Positions 31,301 to 42,915 of a stretch of 64,000 nt of DNA are shown here, one piece after another. How positions within the stretch are numbered: the first letter of the stretch is position 1; every line of letters starts with the position of its first letter. The stretch is from Streptomyces sp. SW4 (GTDB taxonomy: Bacteria > Actinomycetota > Actinomycetes > Streptomycetales > Streptomycetaceae): NCBI GenBank assembly GCA_003248315.1, contig QKWM01000001.1:496001-560000 (forward strand), read 5' to 3'. Below the pieces are notes generated by a model that saw only the letters and a program-made list of their open reading frames with translations, had not been told where the DNA came from and did no database searches. A program made the position numbers and the translations under genes.

Positions 31301-32068
31301 TCAGCCGTCCCCGGCGCCCGGGAACAGGCTCAGGAACGGATCCGGCGACGCGCCCAGGTCGCGGCCGTAGGGATTGTCGAAGTCCCAGATCAGGAACAGC
31401 AGGAAGGCGATCAGCGCCGAGAACACCACGGCGAGGACCAACTCGCGCCCGGTGCGCCGGATCTGGAGGGCGAACACCATGCCGATGGTGACGAGGGCCC
31501 CGGTGATCAGCCCGAACCACACCACCCCGGGCATCGTCGCCCCGGTGGACTCGGCCCGTGCGGCGCGCGCCTGCACGGCCGCGGCCACCTGGTCCACCAG
31601 CGGCTGGTAGGCCTGGGCCTCGAAGTCCGAGGCGGGCTCGTAGTCGGTGACGTCGGCGCGGACGCGGGCGAGCAGCTCGGTGCCGCGCTCGGTGACCTCG
31701 TCGTGCGCCGCCATCGCCTTCCACTCGGTGGTGACGACGTGTCCGACATAGGCATTGACATCGTCCCGAATCCGGTCACGGACCTCCGGCGGGTAGACCC
31801 GGACCCGCTCCGAGACCTCGTGCAGCGCCACCGCCTCGGCCTGCACGTGGTCCTGGGCGGCGCTGCGGGCCTCCCAGACACCGGCGATGGCCAGGCCCAG
31901 GACGATGGCGTACACGACACCGATCCACATCGTCATGTACTCCATGACGTCCGGCGTCTCGGTGACGTCCTCGTCCTCGGGCGCGGTCTTGTGCCGCAGC
32001 AGGGTGATCACGACGACCACGGCGCACGCGGCGACCATCGCGAGGGTGAGAACCAGCCATTCCGCCAA
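31301..32068 (-). CDS. DUF4239 (bestrophin-like) membrane protein
   Basis: This intact protein of 255 residues has four membrane segments: WLVLTLAMVAACAVVVVITL, MWIGVVYAIVLGLAIAGVW, VVWFGLITGALVTIGMVFAL and LVLAVVFSALIAFLLFLIWD. Between helix 2 and 3 is a long helical loop (AEAVALHEVSERVRVYPPEV). The arrangement fits DUF4239, sometimes called bestrophin-like, of unproven channel function. A TTG start is chosen because ggagg lies 7-8 bases before it and no ATG precedes helix 1 in a suitable place. Confidence 0.78.
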   Translation of the reverse strand: MAEWLVLTLAMVAACAVVVVITLLRHKTAPEDEDVTETPDVMEYMTMWIGVVYAIVLGLAIAGVWEARSAAQDHVQAEAVALHEVSERVRVYPPEVRDRIRDDVNAYVGHVVTTEWKAMAAHDEVTERGTELLARVRADVTDYEPASDFEAQAYQPLVDQVAAAVQARAARAESTGATMPGVVWFGLITGALVTIGMVFALQIRRTGRELVLAVVFSALIAFLLFLIWDFDNPYGRDLGASPDPFLSLFPGAGDG

Positions 32069-32084
32069 GAGGGGCCTCCAGATG

Positions 32085-32691
32085 TCAGCGGGGACGCAGC
32101 GCGGCGACGGCGACCACCGCGGGGACCGTGATGAGCAGGACGAAGACGAGGGGCGAGGGGGCGCCGTGCGAACGCCGCGGGGGTGGCGGCGCGGGCCGGT
32201 ACTCCGGGTAGTGCACCGGGTCAGGGAGGGCCGGGGCGTGGGCGCCGGCGACGGGGGAGCCACCGGCCCCGGTGCGGGCGCGGCCGGCGGCACCGGGGCC
32301 GCGCGCGTCGGTGCGGGCCGCGGCGGCACGGGCCGCGGCGCCGGCGGCCGGGGCGGGGCCGGCGGCTCGTGCGTGGCGGTCGGCCGGGGTGGCGGGGAGC
32401 CGGGGCGGGCGGAGTCGGCCTCGGCGGAGCCGGCTTCGGTGGCGGAGGCGTCGGCGGGGGCTGGGGCGGTGGCGTGGCCGGCGGACACGGCGGAAAGGAG
32501 AGCCGGTCCCCGCCGCCGGCGACCGACACCGCGTCGATGCCGTCCGGGCCGCTCGACACGTACGCGCAGGCGTCGGCCGCCGCCTCGCCGGCCGGGGCAC
32601 CGACCAGGGTGAACGTCAGCGTCACCAGGGCCAACGCCCGCCCGAGGGACGCGGTTCGGGTCGGATCGGGTGCATGCACGTCGCAGATCAT
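32085..32691 (-). CDS. Secreted proline-rich protein with C-terminal membrane helix
   Basis: I do not recognise a family. After MICDVHAPDPTRTASLGRAL a signal-like helix ALVTLTFTLVGAPAGEAAA is followed by a short domain ADACAYVSSGPDGIDAVSVA and a long Pro-rich linker (PPQPPPTPPPPKPAPP). After at least one frame break between about 32290 and 32400, the protein ends in HYPEYRPAPPPPRRS and a membrane helix LVFVLLITVPAVVAVAALRP. It precedes the DUF4239 gene by 16 bases on the same strand, so the two are probably co-transcribed. The linker frame is uncertain. Confidence 0.55.
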
Positions 32692-32953
32692 GGGCCCTGC
32701 CGGGAGGGGGTGGGGCGGGGTGCCCGGGGAATGCCCCGAACGAGGGAAACCGCCGGTCAGCGGTTTGATCACCGCGCGCCACCCGCCGCGCGGGCTCGCG
32801 CGCCGGCGGCGCACGGCGGCCTCCGGGCGCCGGTGCCCGGAGAAGAAAACCCCGGTGCCCGTTGAACACGACCCGTCCCGCGGCGCGTACCCAGTGTCGT
32901 GCGGCGGCCCAGCAGGGGGCCGCGACACCTTTGCGACGATCGGGGAGTGGACG

Positions 32954-33926
32954 ATGAAGACCTCCTGGCGGAGCGCCTCACTCGTGGCGAGCGCTGCGGC
33001 CGTGCTGGCGCTGACGACGGCGTGCGGTCAGGACGGCGGCGGCGCGGCCGGGGGCAGCCAGAACGTGGGCGCCACCGCGGCGCCCGGTGACGTGGACGAG
33101 ATCGGTGCCGGCGCCGCGGCCGGCGACGGCACGGCGGGCGGGCAGTCCGCGAGCCCGCCGCCGGCCGGGGAACAGCCCGCCGGCGGCGCCGGGAAGCTGG
33201 CCGTCGCCGACAACGCCGAGGTGGGACGGGTGGTCACCGACGGCGCCGGACGCACCCTGTACCGCTTCGACGAGGACACCGCCAAGCCGCCCAAGTCGAA
33301 CTGCGACGGGGACTGCGCCACGGCCTGGCCCCGGTCCCCGCCGACGACGCCTCGGCCGGCGAGGGCATCGACCCGGCGCTGCTCGGCGAGGTCACCCGTG
33401 CCGACGGCACCAGGCAGCTCACCGTCGGCGGCTGGCCGGCCTACCGCTACGCCGAGGACACGGCCGCCGGCGAGGTCAAGGGCCAGGGCGTGGGCGGCAC
33501 GTGGTACGCGCTCGCCCCGACGGGAAGAAGGCGAAGGCCGGGGCCGGTGCGACCGGACTGCCCGGCCTGTCCACCCGGGACGACCCGCGGCTGGGCGAGA
33601 TCGTCGTCGACCGGAACGGCATGACGGTCTACCGCTTCATGAAGGACGAGGCGTGGCCGAAGCCGGTGTCGGCGTGCACCGGCGCCTGCCTGGAGAAATG
33701 GCCGATCGTGGCGCCCGTGGAGCCGAACGACACCGAGGGCGTCGTCAAGAAGGACCTGATGACCTTCACCCGCCCGGACGGTGCCGAGCAGCAGACGGTG
33801 GACTGCTGGCCCGTCTACACCTTCGCCGGGGACAAGAAGCCCGGCGACACCAACGGTCAGGGCGTGGGCGGCACCTGGTACGCCGTCTCGCCCGACGGGA
33901 AGCCGGTCGGCGCGCCGAAGAAGTAA
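32954..33926 (+). CDS. Lipoprotein with two secreted YxF/YxxD repeats (COG4315 type)
   Basis: This membrane-anchored lipoprotein has a signal ending ALTTAC and a Gly/Ala/Pro linker. Two copies of the secreted-repeat domain follow: one with GRTLYRFDEDTAKPP, CDGDCATAWP and WPAYRYAED; the second with GMTVYRFMKDEAWPKPVSAC, ACLEKWP and WPVYTFAGD. Each domain has a paired CxxxC-like cysteine set. Proteins of this class have been linked to cell-surface electron transfer or envelope stress; the function here is unproven. Breaks near 33335 and 33520 fall in the first repeat. A strong terminator follows at 33967. Confidence 0.85.
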
Positions 33927-33966
33927 GGCGACCTCCCCAGGGCAGCCCCGCGGGCGCTCCGGCCAC

Positions 33967-34006
33967 GGGCCGTCCCCTTCCGCATCCCAGGCGGAGGGGA
34001 CGGCCC
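33967..34006 (+). terminator. Rho-independent-like terminator after the two-repeat lipoprotein
   Basis: The stem pairs gggccgtcccc (33967-33977) with ggggacggccc (33996-34006), extended by ccgc/gcgg around a small loop, and is followed by ttcg. It lies 40 bases beyond the stop. Confidence 0.85.
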
Positions 34007-34254
34007 TTCGCCGTGCGCGAGCCCGGACGGGCGGGCAGACGCGCCCGTACCCGGGCGGGGCGGGCGGGTACGCGCGAACCCGCGCAGGCACGCGCGAACC
34101 CGTGCCCGCACGCGCCCGCGCGGCAGCGGCCGGGTGCACGTGCCGCAGGCAGTGACCGGTAACGGATGGTCAATTTCCGTTTCGGCTCGCCCGTTGCGCG
34201 GACGATCGATACCCTCCGGTCGAACACCGGATCGCCTACGCCTTGGAGAGATCG
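34007..34254. other. Intergenic region upstream of the methyltransferase-rmdA pair
   Basis: No gene is supported. The first 130 bases are GC-rich and contain a direct repeat acgcgcgaacccg (about 34072 and 34090). AT-richer sequence around 34160-34180 (ggtcaatttccgtttcgg) is the best promoter location. A 6-base inverted repeat tccggt/accgga (34215-34231) lies 24 bases before the start codon. Confidence 0.45.
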
Positions 34255-35067
34255 ATGGAGCGTCCCGCCTGGGCCCCACGGAGCATCGACATGACGGTGC
34301 CCAGCGTCGCCCGCATCTACGACTTCTACCTGGGCGGTTCGCACAACTTCGAGGTCGACCGGGAAGCGGCCCGCAGGGCCATGGAGTTCATGCCGGGACT
34401 GCCCAAGATCATGCAGGCGAACCGGGCGTTCATGCGCCGGGCGGTGCGCTTCGCCGTCGCCGAGGGCATCACCCAGTTCCTGGACATCGGTTCCGGCATC
34501 CCCACCTTCGGGAACGTGCACGAGGTGGCGCAGCAAGCCGCTCCCGGCGCCCGCGTGGTGTACGTGGACCGCGACCCGGTGGCCGTCGCGCACAGCCAGG
34601 CCGTCCTCGCGGGCAACGACGCCGCGGACGTCGTCGCCGCGGACCTGCTCAAGCCCCAGGACATCCTGACCAGTTCCGCGGTGGAGCGGCTGATCGACCT
34701 GAATCGCCCGGTCGCGCTGCTCCTCGTTGCCATACTGCACTTCGTGGAAGACGCGGACGACCCCTACGCGGCGGTGGCCGAGCTCGGCGACGCCCTCGCC
34801 CCCGGCAGCATGCTGGTCCTCACCCATGCCTCCTACGAGGGGATCCCGCTGCCGCCGGAGCGGGCGCGGGGCACGGTCGACGTCTACAAGGACATCCGCA
34901 GTCCGCTGATCATGCGTTCGCGCGAGGACATCGCACGGTTCTTCGAGGGGTACGAGATGGTGGAACCCGGGCTGGTGCCGATGCCGCACTGGCGGCCCGA
35001 GGTCGCGCCGGAGGACGAGGACCCGTACGCGTTCTCCGGTTTCGCCGGCGTGGGACGTACGGCATGA
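34255..35067 (+). CDS. DUF574-family SAM-dependent methyltransferase
   Basis: This intact protein of 270 residues belongs to the actinobacterial DUF574 (Methyltransf_19) family. It begins SIDMTVPSVARIYDFYLGGS then HNFEVDREAA, typical for the family, and has the SAM-binding LDIGSGIPT, VVYVDRDPVAVAHSQ and ALLLVAILHFVEDADDP. The substrate is unknown. GGAGAG precedes the ATG at 34255. Its stop overlaps the start of the GGDEF-EAL gene (ATGA), so the two proteins are made together; it may modify or report on c-di-GMP-linked regulation, which is inference. Confidence 0.88.
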   Translation: MERPAWAPRSIDMTVPSVARIYDFYLGGSHNFEVDREAARRAMEFMPGLPKIMQANRAFMRRAVRFAVAEGITQFLDIGSGIPTFGNVHEVAQQAAPGARVVYVDRDPVAVAHSQAVLAGNDAADVVAADLLKPQDILTSSAVERLIDLNRPVALLLVAILHFVEDADDPYAAVAELGDALAPGSMLVLTHASYEGIPLPPERARGTVDVYKDIRSPLIMRSREDIARFFEGYEMVEPGLVPMPHWRPEVAPEDEDPYAFSGFAGVGRTA

Positions 35068-37204
35068 GCGGCGAGCCGGACCTGCCGGAGGACAGACTGC
35101 GCCGGTTCGCGACGATCTGGAGCCGGGCGGTGTTCCCGGTCACCTCGACGTCGTCGACCCGCCCGGAGTTCGAGCAGCAACTGCTGCCGCTGGCCCGCAG
35201 ACTGAGCGAGGCGCTGCGGGCGCGGACCTTCGACGCGGCGAGGGCAAGGCGGTCGGCGCCGCGCTCGTCGACGCCCACTGCACCGACCCCGAGGCGCTCA
35301 GCCGCACCCTGGACTGCGTCGACGCCTACCTGGTCCTGTACTGCGGCGAGGCCGGCGACCGGGAGGACCTGCGGGCCCGCTCGGCCCGCCTCCAGCACGC
35401 GATGGCGGCCGGGTTCGCCGAGGCGCTGCGCGAGCGGACCCTGGCCGAGCAGGAGGCGATCGCCCAGGCCGCGCTCCAGGCGCAGGGCGTGGTGGCGCAG
35501 GCGCTGCACGCCAGCGAGGCCCGCTTCCGCGCGGTCTTCGAGGGCGCCGCCATAGGTATCGGCATCGCCGACCTCGACGGCAACGTGCTCCAGGTCAACG
35601 GAGCCCTCACGCGCATGTTCGGCCTCACCGACCAGCCGCTGCGCGGCCGCAACGTCCGCGAGTGGACCCACCCCGACGACGCGCCCCAGACCTGGAAGCT
35701 CTACGAGGAACTGGTGCGCGGCGAGCGCGAGCACTACCACCTGGAGAAGGCCTTCTACCGGCCCGACGGCACGGTGCTGTGGACCAACCTCACCGTCTCC
35801 CTGCTGCGCGACGCCGACGGCACCCCCGCTACCAGCTCGCCCTGATGGAGGACACCACCGAGCGGCGCCTGCTCAACCTGCGGCTGCGCTACGAGGCCAC
35901 CCACGACGCGCTCACCGGGCTGCCCAACCGCAGCTTCTTCTTCGAACGCCTGGAGAAGGCCCTGAACGCGGGCGAGGGCCGCCGCTTCGGCCTGTGCTAC
36001 CTCGACCTGGACGGCTTCAAGGCGGTCAACGACAGCCTGGGCCACGCGGCCGGGGACCGGCTGCTCGTGGAGGTCGCCGACCGGCTCCAGTCCTGCGCCA
36101 CCGCTCCGGGCGAGATGGTGGCCCGGCTCGGCGGTGACGAGTTCGTCGCGCTGACCACCGGCCCGGACACCCGCGAGAGCGTCGACGAACTGGCCGGCCG
36201 GATCATGAACGCGCTCCTCGCGCCGATCAGCGTGGACGGCCGGGAGCTGACCGTGCGCGGCAGCATCGGCGTCGTCGAGGGCCCGGCCGGGGAGCGCAGC
36301 GCCGCGGAGGTGCTGCGCAGCGCCGACATCACCATGTACCGGGCGAAGTCGGCGGGCGGCAACCGCTACGAGCTGGCCGACCCCGAGGCCGACGCCCGCG
36401 TCATCACCCGGCACGGCCTGACCACGGCGCTGCCGACGGCGCTGGAGCGCGGTGAGTTCTTCATCGAGTACCAGCCGCTGGTCCACCTCGGCGACGGCAG
36501 CGTGCGCGGTGCCGAGGCGCTGGTGCGCTGGCTCCACCCGCAGCACGGCGTGCTCGGCCCGGACCGGTTCATCCCGCTCGCCGAGCACACCGGGCTGATC
36601 GTGCCGCTGGGCCGCTGGGTGCTGGAGCAGGCGGTGCGGCAGGCGGGGAGTGGCGGCAGCGCTACGGCGTGCAGACCGCCGGCGGCCCGCTGCGGATCAA
36701 CGTCAACCTCTCGCCCTGCCAGCTGCACCACCCCGGTCTGGTCCAGGACACCGTCGACATCCTGGAGCGGGCCGGCGTCGACCCGGACGCGCTCTGCCTG
36801 GAGGTGACCGAGTCCGCGCTGATCGGTGCCGACGACGACCTGCTCAAGCCGCTGCGCCGGCTCGCCGAGATGGGAGTCGACATCGCCCTGGACGACTTCG
36901 GCACCGGCTACTCCAACCTGGCCAACCTGCGCCGGCTGCCGGTGAGCGTCCTGAAGCTGGACCGTTCCTTCACGCAGAGCATGCAGCGGTTCCCGGCCGA
37001 CCCCGTGGACCTCAAGATCGTCGAGGGATCGTCTCCCTGGCCCACAGCCTCGATCTCGCGGTCACCGTGGAGGGCGTGGAGACCGGTGCCCAGGCCGAGC
37101 AGTTGCGCATACTGGGCTGCGACACGGCCCAGGGCTGGTACTACGCCCGCCCGGGGCCGCCGGAGCGGCTGCACGACCTGGCGCTGGTGGACGCGACCGG
37201 CTGA
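35064..37204 (+). CDS. rmdA: RmdA-like PAS-GGDEF-EAL c-di-GMP enzyme
   Basis: This is a cytoplasmic c-di-GMP synthase/phosphodiesterase. An N-terminal helical region (about 1-140) ends in a coiled-coil-like ERTLAEQEAIAQAALQAQG. The PAS domain (about 150-275) contains FRAVFEGAAIGIGIADLDGN. The GGDEF domain has ALTGLPNRSFFFERL and an intact active site RLGGDEFVAL. The EAL domain has AEALVRWLHP, INVNLSPCQL and DIALDDFGTGYSNL. Breaks near 35243, 35828, 36646 and 37028 are one-base losses. Domain order and position near LysR-sdhCAB-olsBA match S. coelicolor RmdA, a developmental regulator whose PAS binds heme; orthology is from memory. Confidence 0.82.
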
Positions 37205-37539
37205 CCGGTCGGCCAGCACGCCGCCCGCCCACCGCCATCGCCCCGGCGCGCGGAAGAACCGTCCACCCGGCCCACGCGGTGCGTCCGGGGGCGTGCTGCG
37301 GTGCCTTCAGGAGACGCGGGCGCCCGCGCTCGGGAAAGCGGCCGGCTGTGAGCTCGGGAAAGCGGCCGGCTGTGAGCTCGGGAAGGCGAGAGGCTGTGCG
37401 CTTGCGAAGGCGGTCGGCTGTGGGCTCGCCGGGCGGCCCCGACGCCGCCAGGGGCGCGGGGAACCGCGCGACCAGCCCCGGACGACCCGCGCTCCGCCAC
37501 GACGATCCCCTCCCACGGCGCCTCCGCACCGAACCCGCC
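37205..37539. other. Intergenic region with tandem repeats between rmdA and lysR-type gene
   Basis: No gene is supported in these 335 bases between convergent genes. The left part is GC-rich without structure that I can assign. The centre (37326-37421) holds four 24-base tandem repeats listed separately. The right part, from about 37440, reads ggccccgacgccgccagggg and then unstructured sequence to the LysR stop. Confidence 0.6.
37326..37421. repeat. Four 24-bp intergenic tandem repeats
   Basis: Units at 37326-37349, 37350-37373, 37374-37397 and 37398-37421. The first two differ only in the second and third bases; units share the core ctcgggaaagcggccggctgt with decay towards the right. They are not separated by unique spacers. 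The tract is placed between convergent genes, so it can affect only mRNA 3' ends or be a neutral slippage array. Confidence 0.88.
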
Positions 37540-38424
37540 TCACCTCTCCAGCAGCATCCGCTGCAACTCCCGAGCCGCCCGAGGCGGAGCCACATCGCTG
37601 CGGTGGGCCAGCGCGATCGTGCGGTGCAGACCGGGCCGGGCCAGCGGCGTCACCCGCAGATCCCGCCCGGCCCGCGCCGCGACCATCCGCGGTACGACCG
37701 CGACGCCCAGCCCGGCCCGCGCGAACCCCAGCACGGCGTCCATCTCCCCGCCCTCCACCGCGAAGTCCGGCTCGAACCCCGCGGCGCGGCACGCCGCCAC
37801 CGTCAGCTCCCGCAGGTCGTACCCGTGCCGGAACATCACCAGCCGCTCGCCCTCCAGATCGGCGATCCGCACGGCGCGCCGGCCGCCGCCGGGGCGGGGC
37901 GCCTCCGGGGACGACACCACGACCAGGTCCTCCCGCAGCAGCTCCACCGTGCTCAGCGCCGGTGACGGCGTGGGCAGCGGCAGCACGACCAGGGCCAGGT
38001 CGAGCGCGCCGCGGGCCAGCTCCCGCACCAGGTCGTGGGAGCCGCCCTCCTCGATCATCAGCCGGATGCCGGGGTAGCGGTCGTGGAAGGCGCGCAGCAC
38101 GTCCGGCAGCAGGCCCGTGCACAGGCTCGGCGTGGCGCCCAGCCGGACCCGGCCGCCGCGCAGCTGCACCAGTTCCTGCACCTCGTGCCGGGCGGTGTCG
38201 GCGTCGGCCAGGATGCGCCGGGCCAGCGGCAGCAGGGCCTCCCCGGCGTCGGTCAGCGTGATGTTGCCGCGCGCCCGCAGGAACAGGTCGGCGCCCAGCT
38301 CCCGCTCCAGCGCCTTGATCTGCTGGGACAGCGACGGCTGGGCGACGTGCACCTTCTCCGCGGCCCGGGTGAAGTGACGGGTCTCGGCCACCGCGACGAA
38401 GTACTGGAGCTGCTGGAACTGCAC
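37540..38424 (-). CDS. LysR-family transcriptional regulator divergent from sdhCAB
   Basis: This intact protein of 294 residues has the N-terminal LysR helix-turn-helix (QLQYFVAVAETRHFTRAAEK then VHVAQPSLSQQIKALERELG) and a periplasmic-binding-like effector domain (VRLGATPSLCTGLLPDVLRA; GGEMDAVLGFARAGLGVAVV then PRM). It is divergent from sdhC with 96 bases between starts and is therefore the likely regulator of that operon. The co-inducer is unknown. Confidence 0.9.
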   Translation of the reverse strand: MQFQQLQYFVAVAETRHFTRAAEKVHVAQPSLSQQIKALERELGADLFLRARGNITLTDAGEALLPLARRILADADTARHEVQELVQLRGGRVRLGATPSLCTGLLPDVLRAFHDRYPGIRLMIEEGGSHDLVRELARGALDLALVVLPLPTPSPALSTVELLREDLVVVSSPEAPRPGGGRRAVRIADLEGERLVMFRHGYDLRELTVAACRAAGFEPDFAVEGGEMDAVLGFARAGLGVAVVPRMVAARAGRDLRVTPLARPGLHRTIALAHRSDVAPPRAARELQRMLLER

Positions 38425-38520
38425 GCCGCCAGTCTAGCGCTGTTCATAGCCAGTCCCTATCGAAACAAGCTGCACCATGTCTTGGACCGATGAGGCCTTC
38501 CGGCCCTAGCGTCTGGTGAC

Positions 38521-39227
38521 ATGGCTCTGGCAACGCGGACGGACCGACGGCCGTCCATGGCACGCACCGTGTGGGACTCCACCGTCGGCAAGAAGACCGT
38601 GATGGCGGTCAGCGGGCTGATCATGCTGCTGTACCTGGTCGCCCACATGATCGGGAACCTGAAGATCTACTTCGGGGCGAGCGAGTTCAACGCCTACGGG
38701 CACTGGCTGCGCACCGTCGGCGAGCCGTTCATGCACTACGAGTGGACGCTCTGGCTGATCCGCGTCGTCCTCGTCGTCGCGGTCGTCGCCCACGCCGTCT
38801 CCGCGTACCAGCTCAGCCGGCGCGACATCAAGGCCCGGCCCAGCAAGTACGTGCACAAGAAGCCCAGGGCGAGCTACGCCACCCGCACGATGCGCTGGGC
38901 GGGATCATCCTCGGCCTCTTCATCGTCTGGCACGTCCTGGACCTGACCACCGGCACCGTGCACCCCGGCGGCTTCGAGACGGGCAAGCCCTACCAGAACG
39001 TCGTGGACACCTTCTCCACCTGGTACGGCAACGTCGTCTACATCGTCGCGATGCTCGCCCTCGGCCTGCACATCCGGCACGGCTTCTGGTCCGCCGCCCA
39101 GACCCTCGGCGCCGGCAGCCGCACCCGCGACCGCGCCCTGAAGACCGTCGCCAACGTCCTCGCGCTGCTGCTCACGGCCGGTTTCATCGCCGTGCCCGTG
39201 GGCGTCATGACCGGAGTGGTGAGCTGA
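38521..39227 (+). CDS. sdhC: Succinate dehydrogenase cytochrome b subunit
   Basis: This is the membrane anchor of complex II, a single polypeptide with five predicted helices (type B), which passes electrons to menaquinone. It has [20 protein letters not shown], the heme-ligand region [15 protein letters not shown], a second His-containing helix [20 protein letters not shown] and [19 protein letters not shown]. One break near 38900. Gene order sdhC-A-B with 2-base and overlapping junctions defines the operon. A shorter start at 38557 (MARTVWDST) is possible. Confidence 0.92.
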
Positions 39228-39229
39228 AC

Positions 39230-41174
<1,945 letters not shown>

Positions 41175-41178
<4 letters not shown>

Positions 41179-41920
41179 GGCTCACCCTGCGCGTCTGGCG
41201 GCAGAAGAACGCCGACGCCGAAGGCGCCATGTCCACGTACGAGGTGGACGGCATCTCCCCGACATGTCCTTCCTGGAGATGCTCGACACCCTCAACGAGG
41301 AACTGATCCTCAAGGGCGAGGACCCGGTCGCCTTCGACCACGACTGCCGCGAGGGCATCTGCGGCGCCTGCTCGCTCGTGATCAACGGCGACGCGCACGG
41401 GCCCGAGCGCACCACCACCTGCCAGCTGCACATGCGGTCCTTCCAGGACGGCGACACCATCGACATCGAGCCGTGGCGCGCGTCGGCGTTCCCGGTCGTG
41501 AAGGACCTGGTCGTCGACCGGTCGGCCTTCGACCGGATCATCCAGGCCGGCGGCTACATCACCGCCCCCACCGGTTCCGCGCCGGAGGCGCACGCCACGC
41601 CGGTGCCGAAGCCGGACGCCGACCTCGCCTTCGAGCACGCCGAGTGCATCGGGTGCGGCGCGTGCGTCGCCGCCTGTCCCAACGGCGCGGCGATGCTGTT
41701 CACCTCCGCGAAGGTCAATCACCTGAACGTGCTGCCGCAGGGGGCGCCCGAGCGGGAGACGCGGGTGCTGGACATGGTGGCGCAGATGGACGAGGAGGGC
41801 TTCGGCGGCTGCACGCTCACCGGCGAGTGCGCGACGGCCTGCCCGAAGGGCATCCCGCTGATGTCCATCACCCGCATGAACAAGGAGTGGCTGCGGGCCA
41901 CCCGCAAGGTCAAGCGGTAG
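41175..41920 (+). CDS. sdhB: Succinate dehydrogenase iron-sulfur subunit
   Basis: This is the electron-transfer subunit linking FAD to the membrane anchor. The plant-type [2Fe-2S] ligands are in [19 protein letters not shown] with a later TTTC, the [4Fe-4S] ligands in [13 protein letters not shown], and the third cluster in [16 protein letters not shown] single break near 41260 separates [17 protein letters not shown] from [16 protein letters not shown]. The ATG overlaps the sdhA stop (ATGA). A perfect hairpin just after the stop ends the operon. Confidence 0.95.
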
Positions 41921-41925
41921 CCGCG

Positions 41926-41945
41926 CGTGCCCCCGCGGGGGCACG
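41926..41945 (+). terminator. Terminator hairpin after sdhB
   Basis: A perfect palindrome with arms cgtgccccc (41926-41934) and gggggcacg (41937-41945) begins 6 bases after the sdhB stop. No T tract follows. Confidence 0.72.
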
Positions 41946-42143
41946 GCACAGAGACGTTCGCCGGCGAGGTGCGGACGGGCGGGGCCGGGGAGTGGTGCTC
42001 ATCCCGGCCCCGTCTCGCCTTTCGGCGGTCACCGCCACCCCGCCATTCAACAACCCCACATCCGCTCTCCGCCGCCGGTCACGTGCCGGACAGCCCGCCT
42101 CGGAAGAACTGGTGCGGACCCGGCACCCGACCAGGAGAGCAGC

Positions 42144-42915
42144 CATGAGCGGCGCACTGACCGTCGACCGTCCCCCGCAGCCCGCCGCACCCGCGCGGTA
42201 CACCGTCACCCTGGCCCGCGACGAGGAGGACGTGCGTGCCGCCCAGCGTCTGCGGCACGACGTGTTCGCCGGGGAGATGGGGGCCCTGCTGGCCGGACCG
42301 CAGCCCGGACTCGACGTCGACGCCTTCGACGCGTACTGCGACCACCTGCTGGTGCGCGAGGAGACGACCGGCGACGTGGTCGGCACCTACCGGCTGCTGC
42401 CGCCGGAGCGGGCCGCGATCGCCGGGCGCCTGTACGCGGAGGGCGAGTTCGACCTCACCCGGCTGGACGGCATCCGGCCCGGCCTGGTCGAGGTCGGCCG
42501 CTCCTGCGTGCACCCCGCCCACCGCGACGGCGCCGTCATCGGGCTCATCTGGGCCGGCATCGCCCGGTACATGACCGACCGGGGCCACGAATGGCTGGCG
42601 GGCTGCTGCTCCATCCCCCTGGCCGACGGCGGCGCCCTGGCCTCCGCGACCTGGGAGCGGGTCCGGGACCGGCACCTGGCGCCGCCGGAGCACCGGGTCC
42701 GCCCGCTGCTGCCGTGGACGCCGGACACCCGGCAGCCGGCCGCCCGCGCCGACCTGCCCGCCCTGCTGCGCGGCTACCTCCGCCTCGGCGCCTGGGTCTG
42801 CGGGGAACCCGCCCACGACCCCGACTTCGGGGTGGCCGACCTGTACGTGCTGCTGTCCATGCGCCGGGTCGACCCGCGCTACCTGCGGCACTTCCTCTCC
42901 CTCGTCCCGGCCTGA
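42144..42915 (+). CDS. olsB: OlsB-like ornithine N-acyltransferase (GNAT fold)
   Basis: This intact enzyme of 256 residues should attach a 3-hydroxy fatty acid from acyl carrier protein to ornithine, giving lyso-ornithine lipid. Family features include RYTVTLARDEEDVRAAQRLR, HDVFAGEMGA, DHLLVREETTGDVVGTYRLL, VEVGRSCVHPAHRDG and the end LRHFLSLVPA. Its stop overlaps the next start (TGATG), coupling it to an OlsA-type acyltransferase, which strongly supports the ornithine lipid role. AGGAGA precedes the ATG. Confidence 0.85.
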
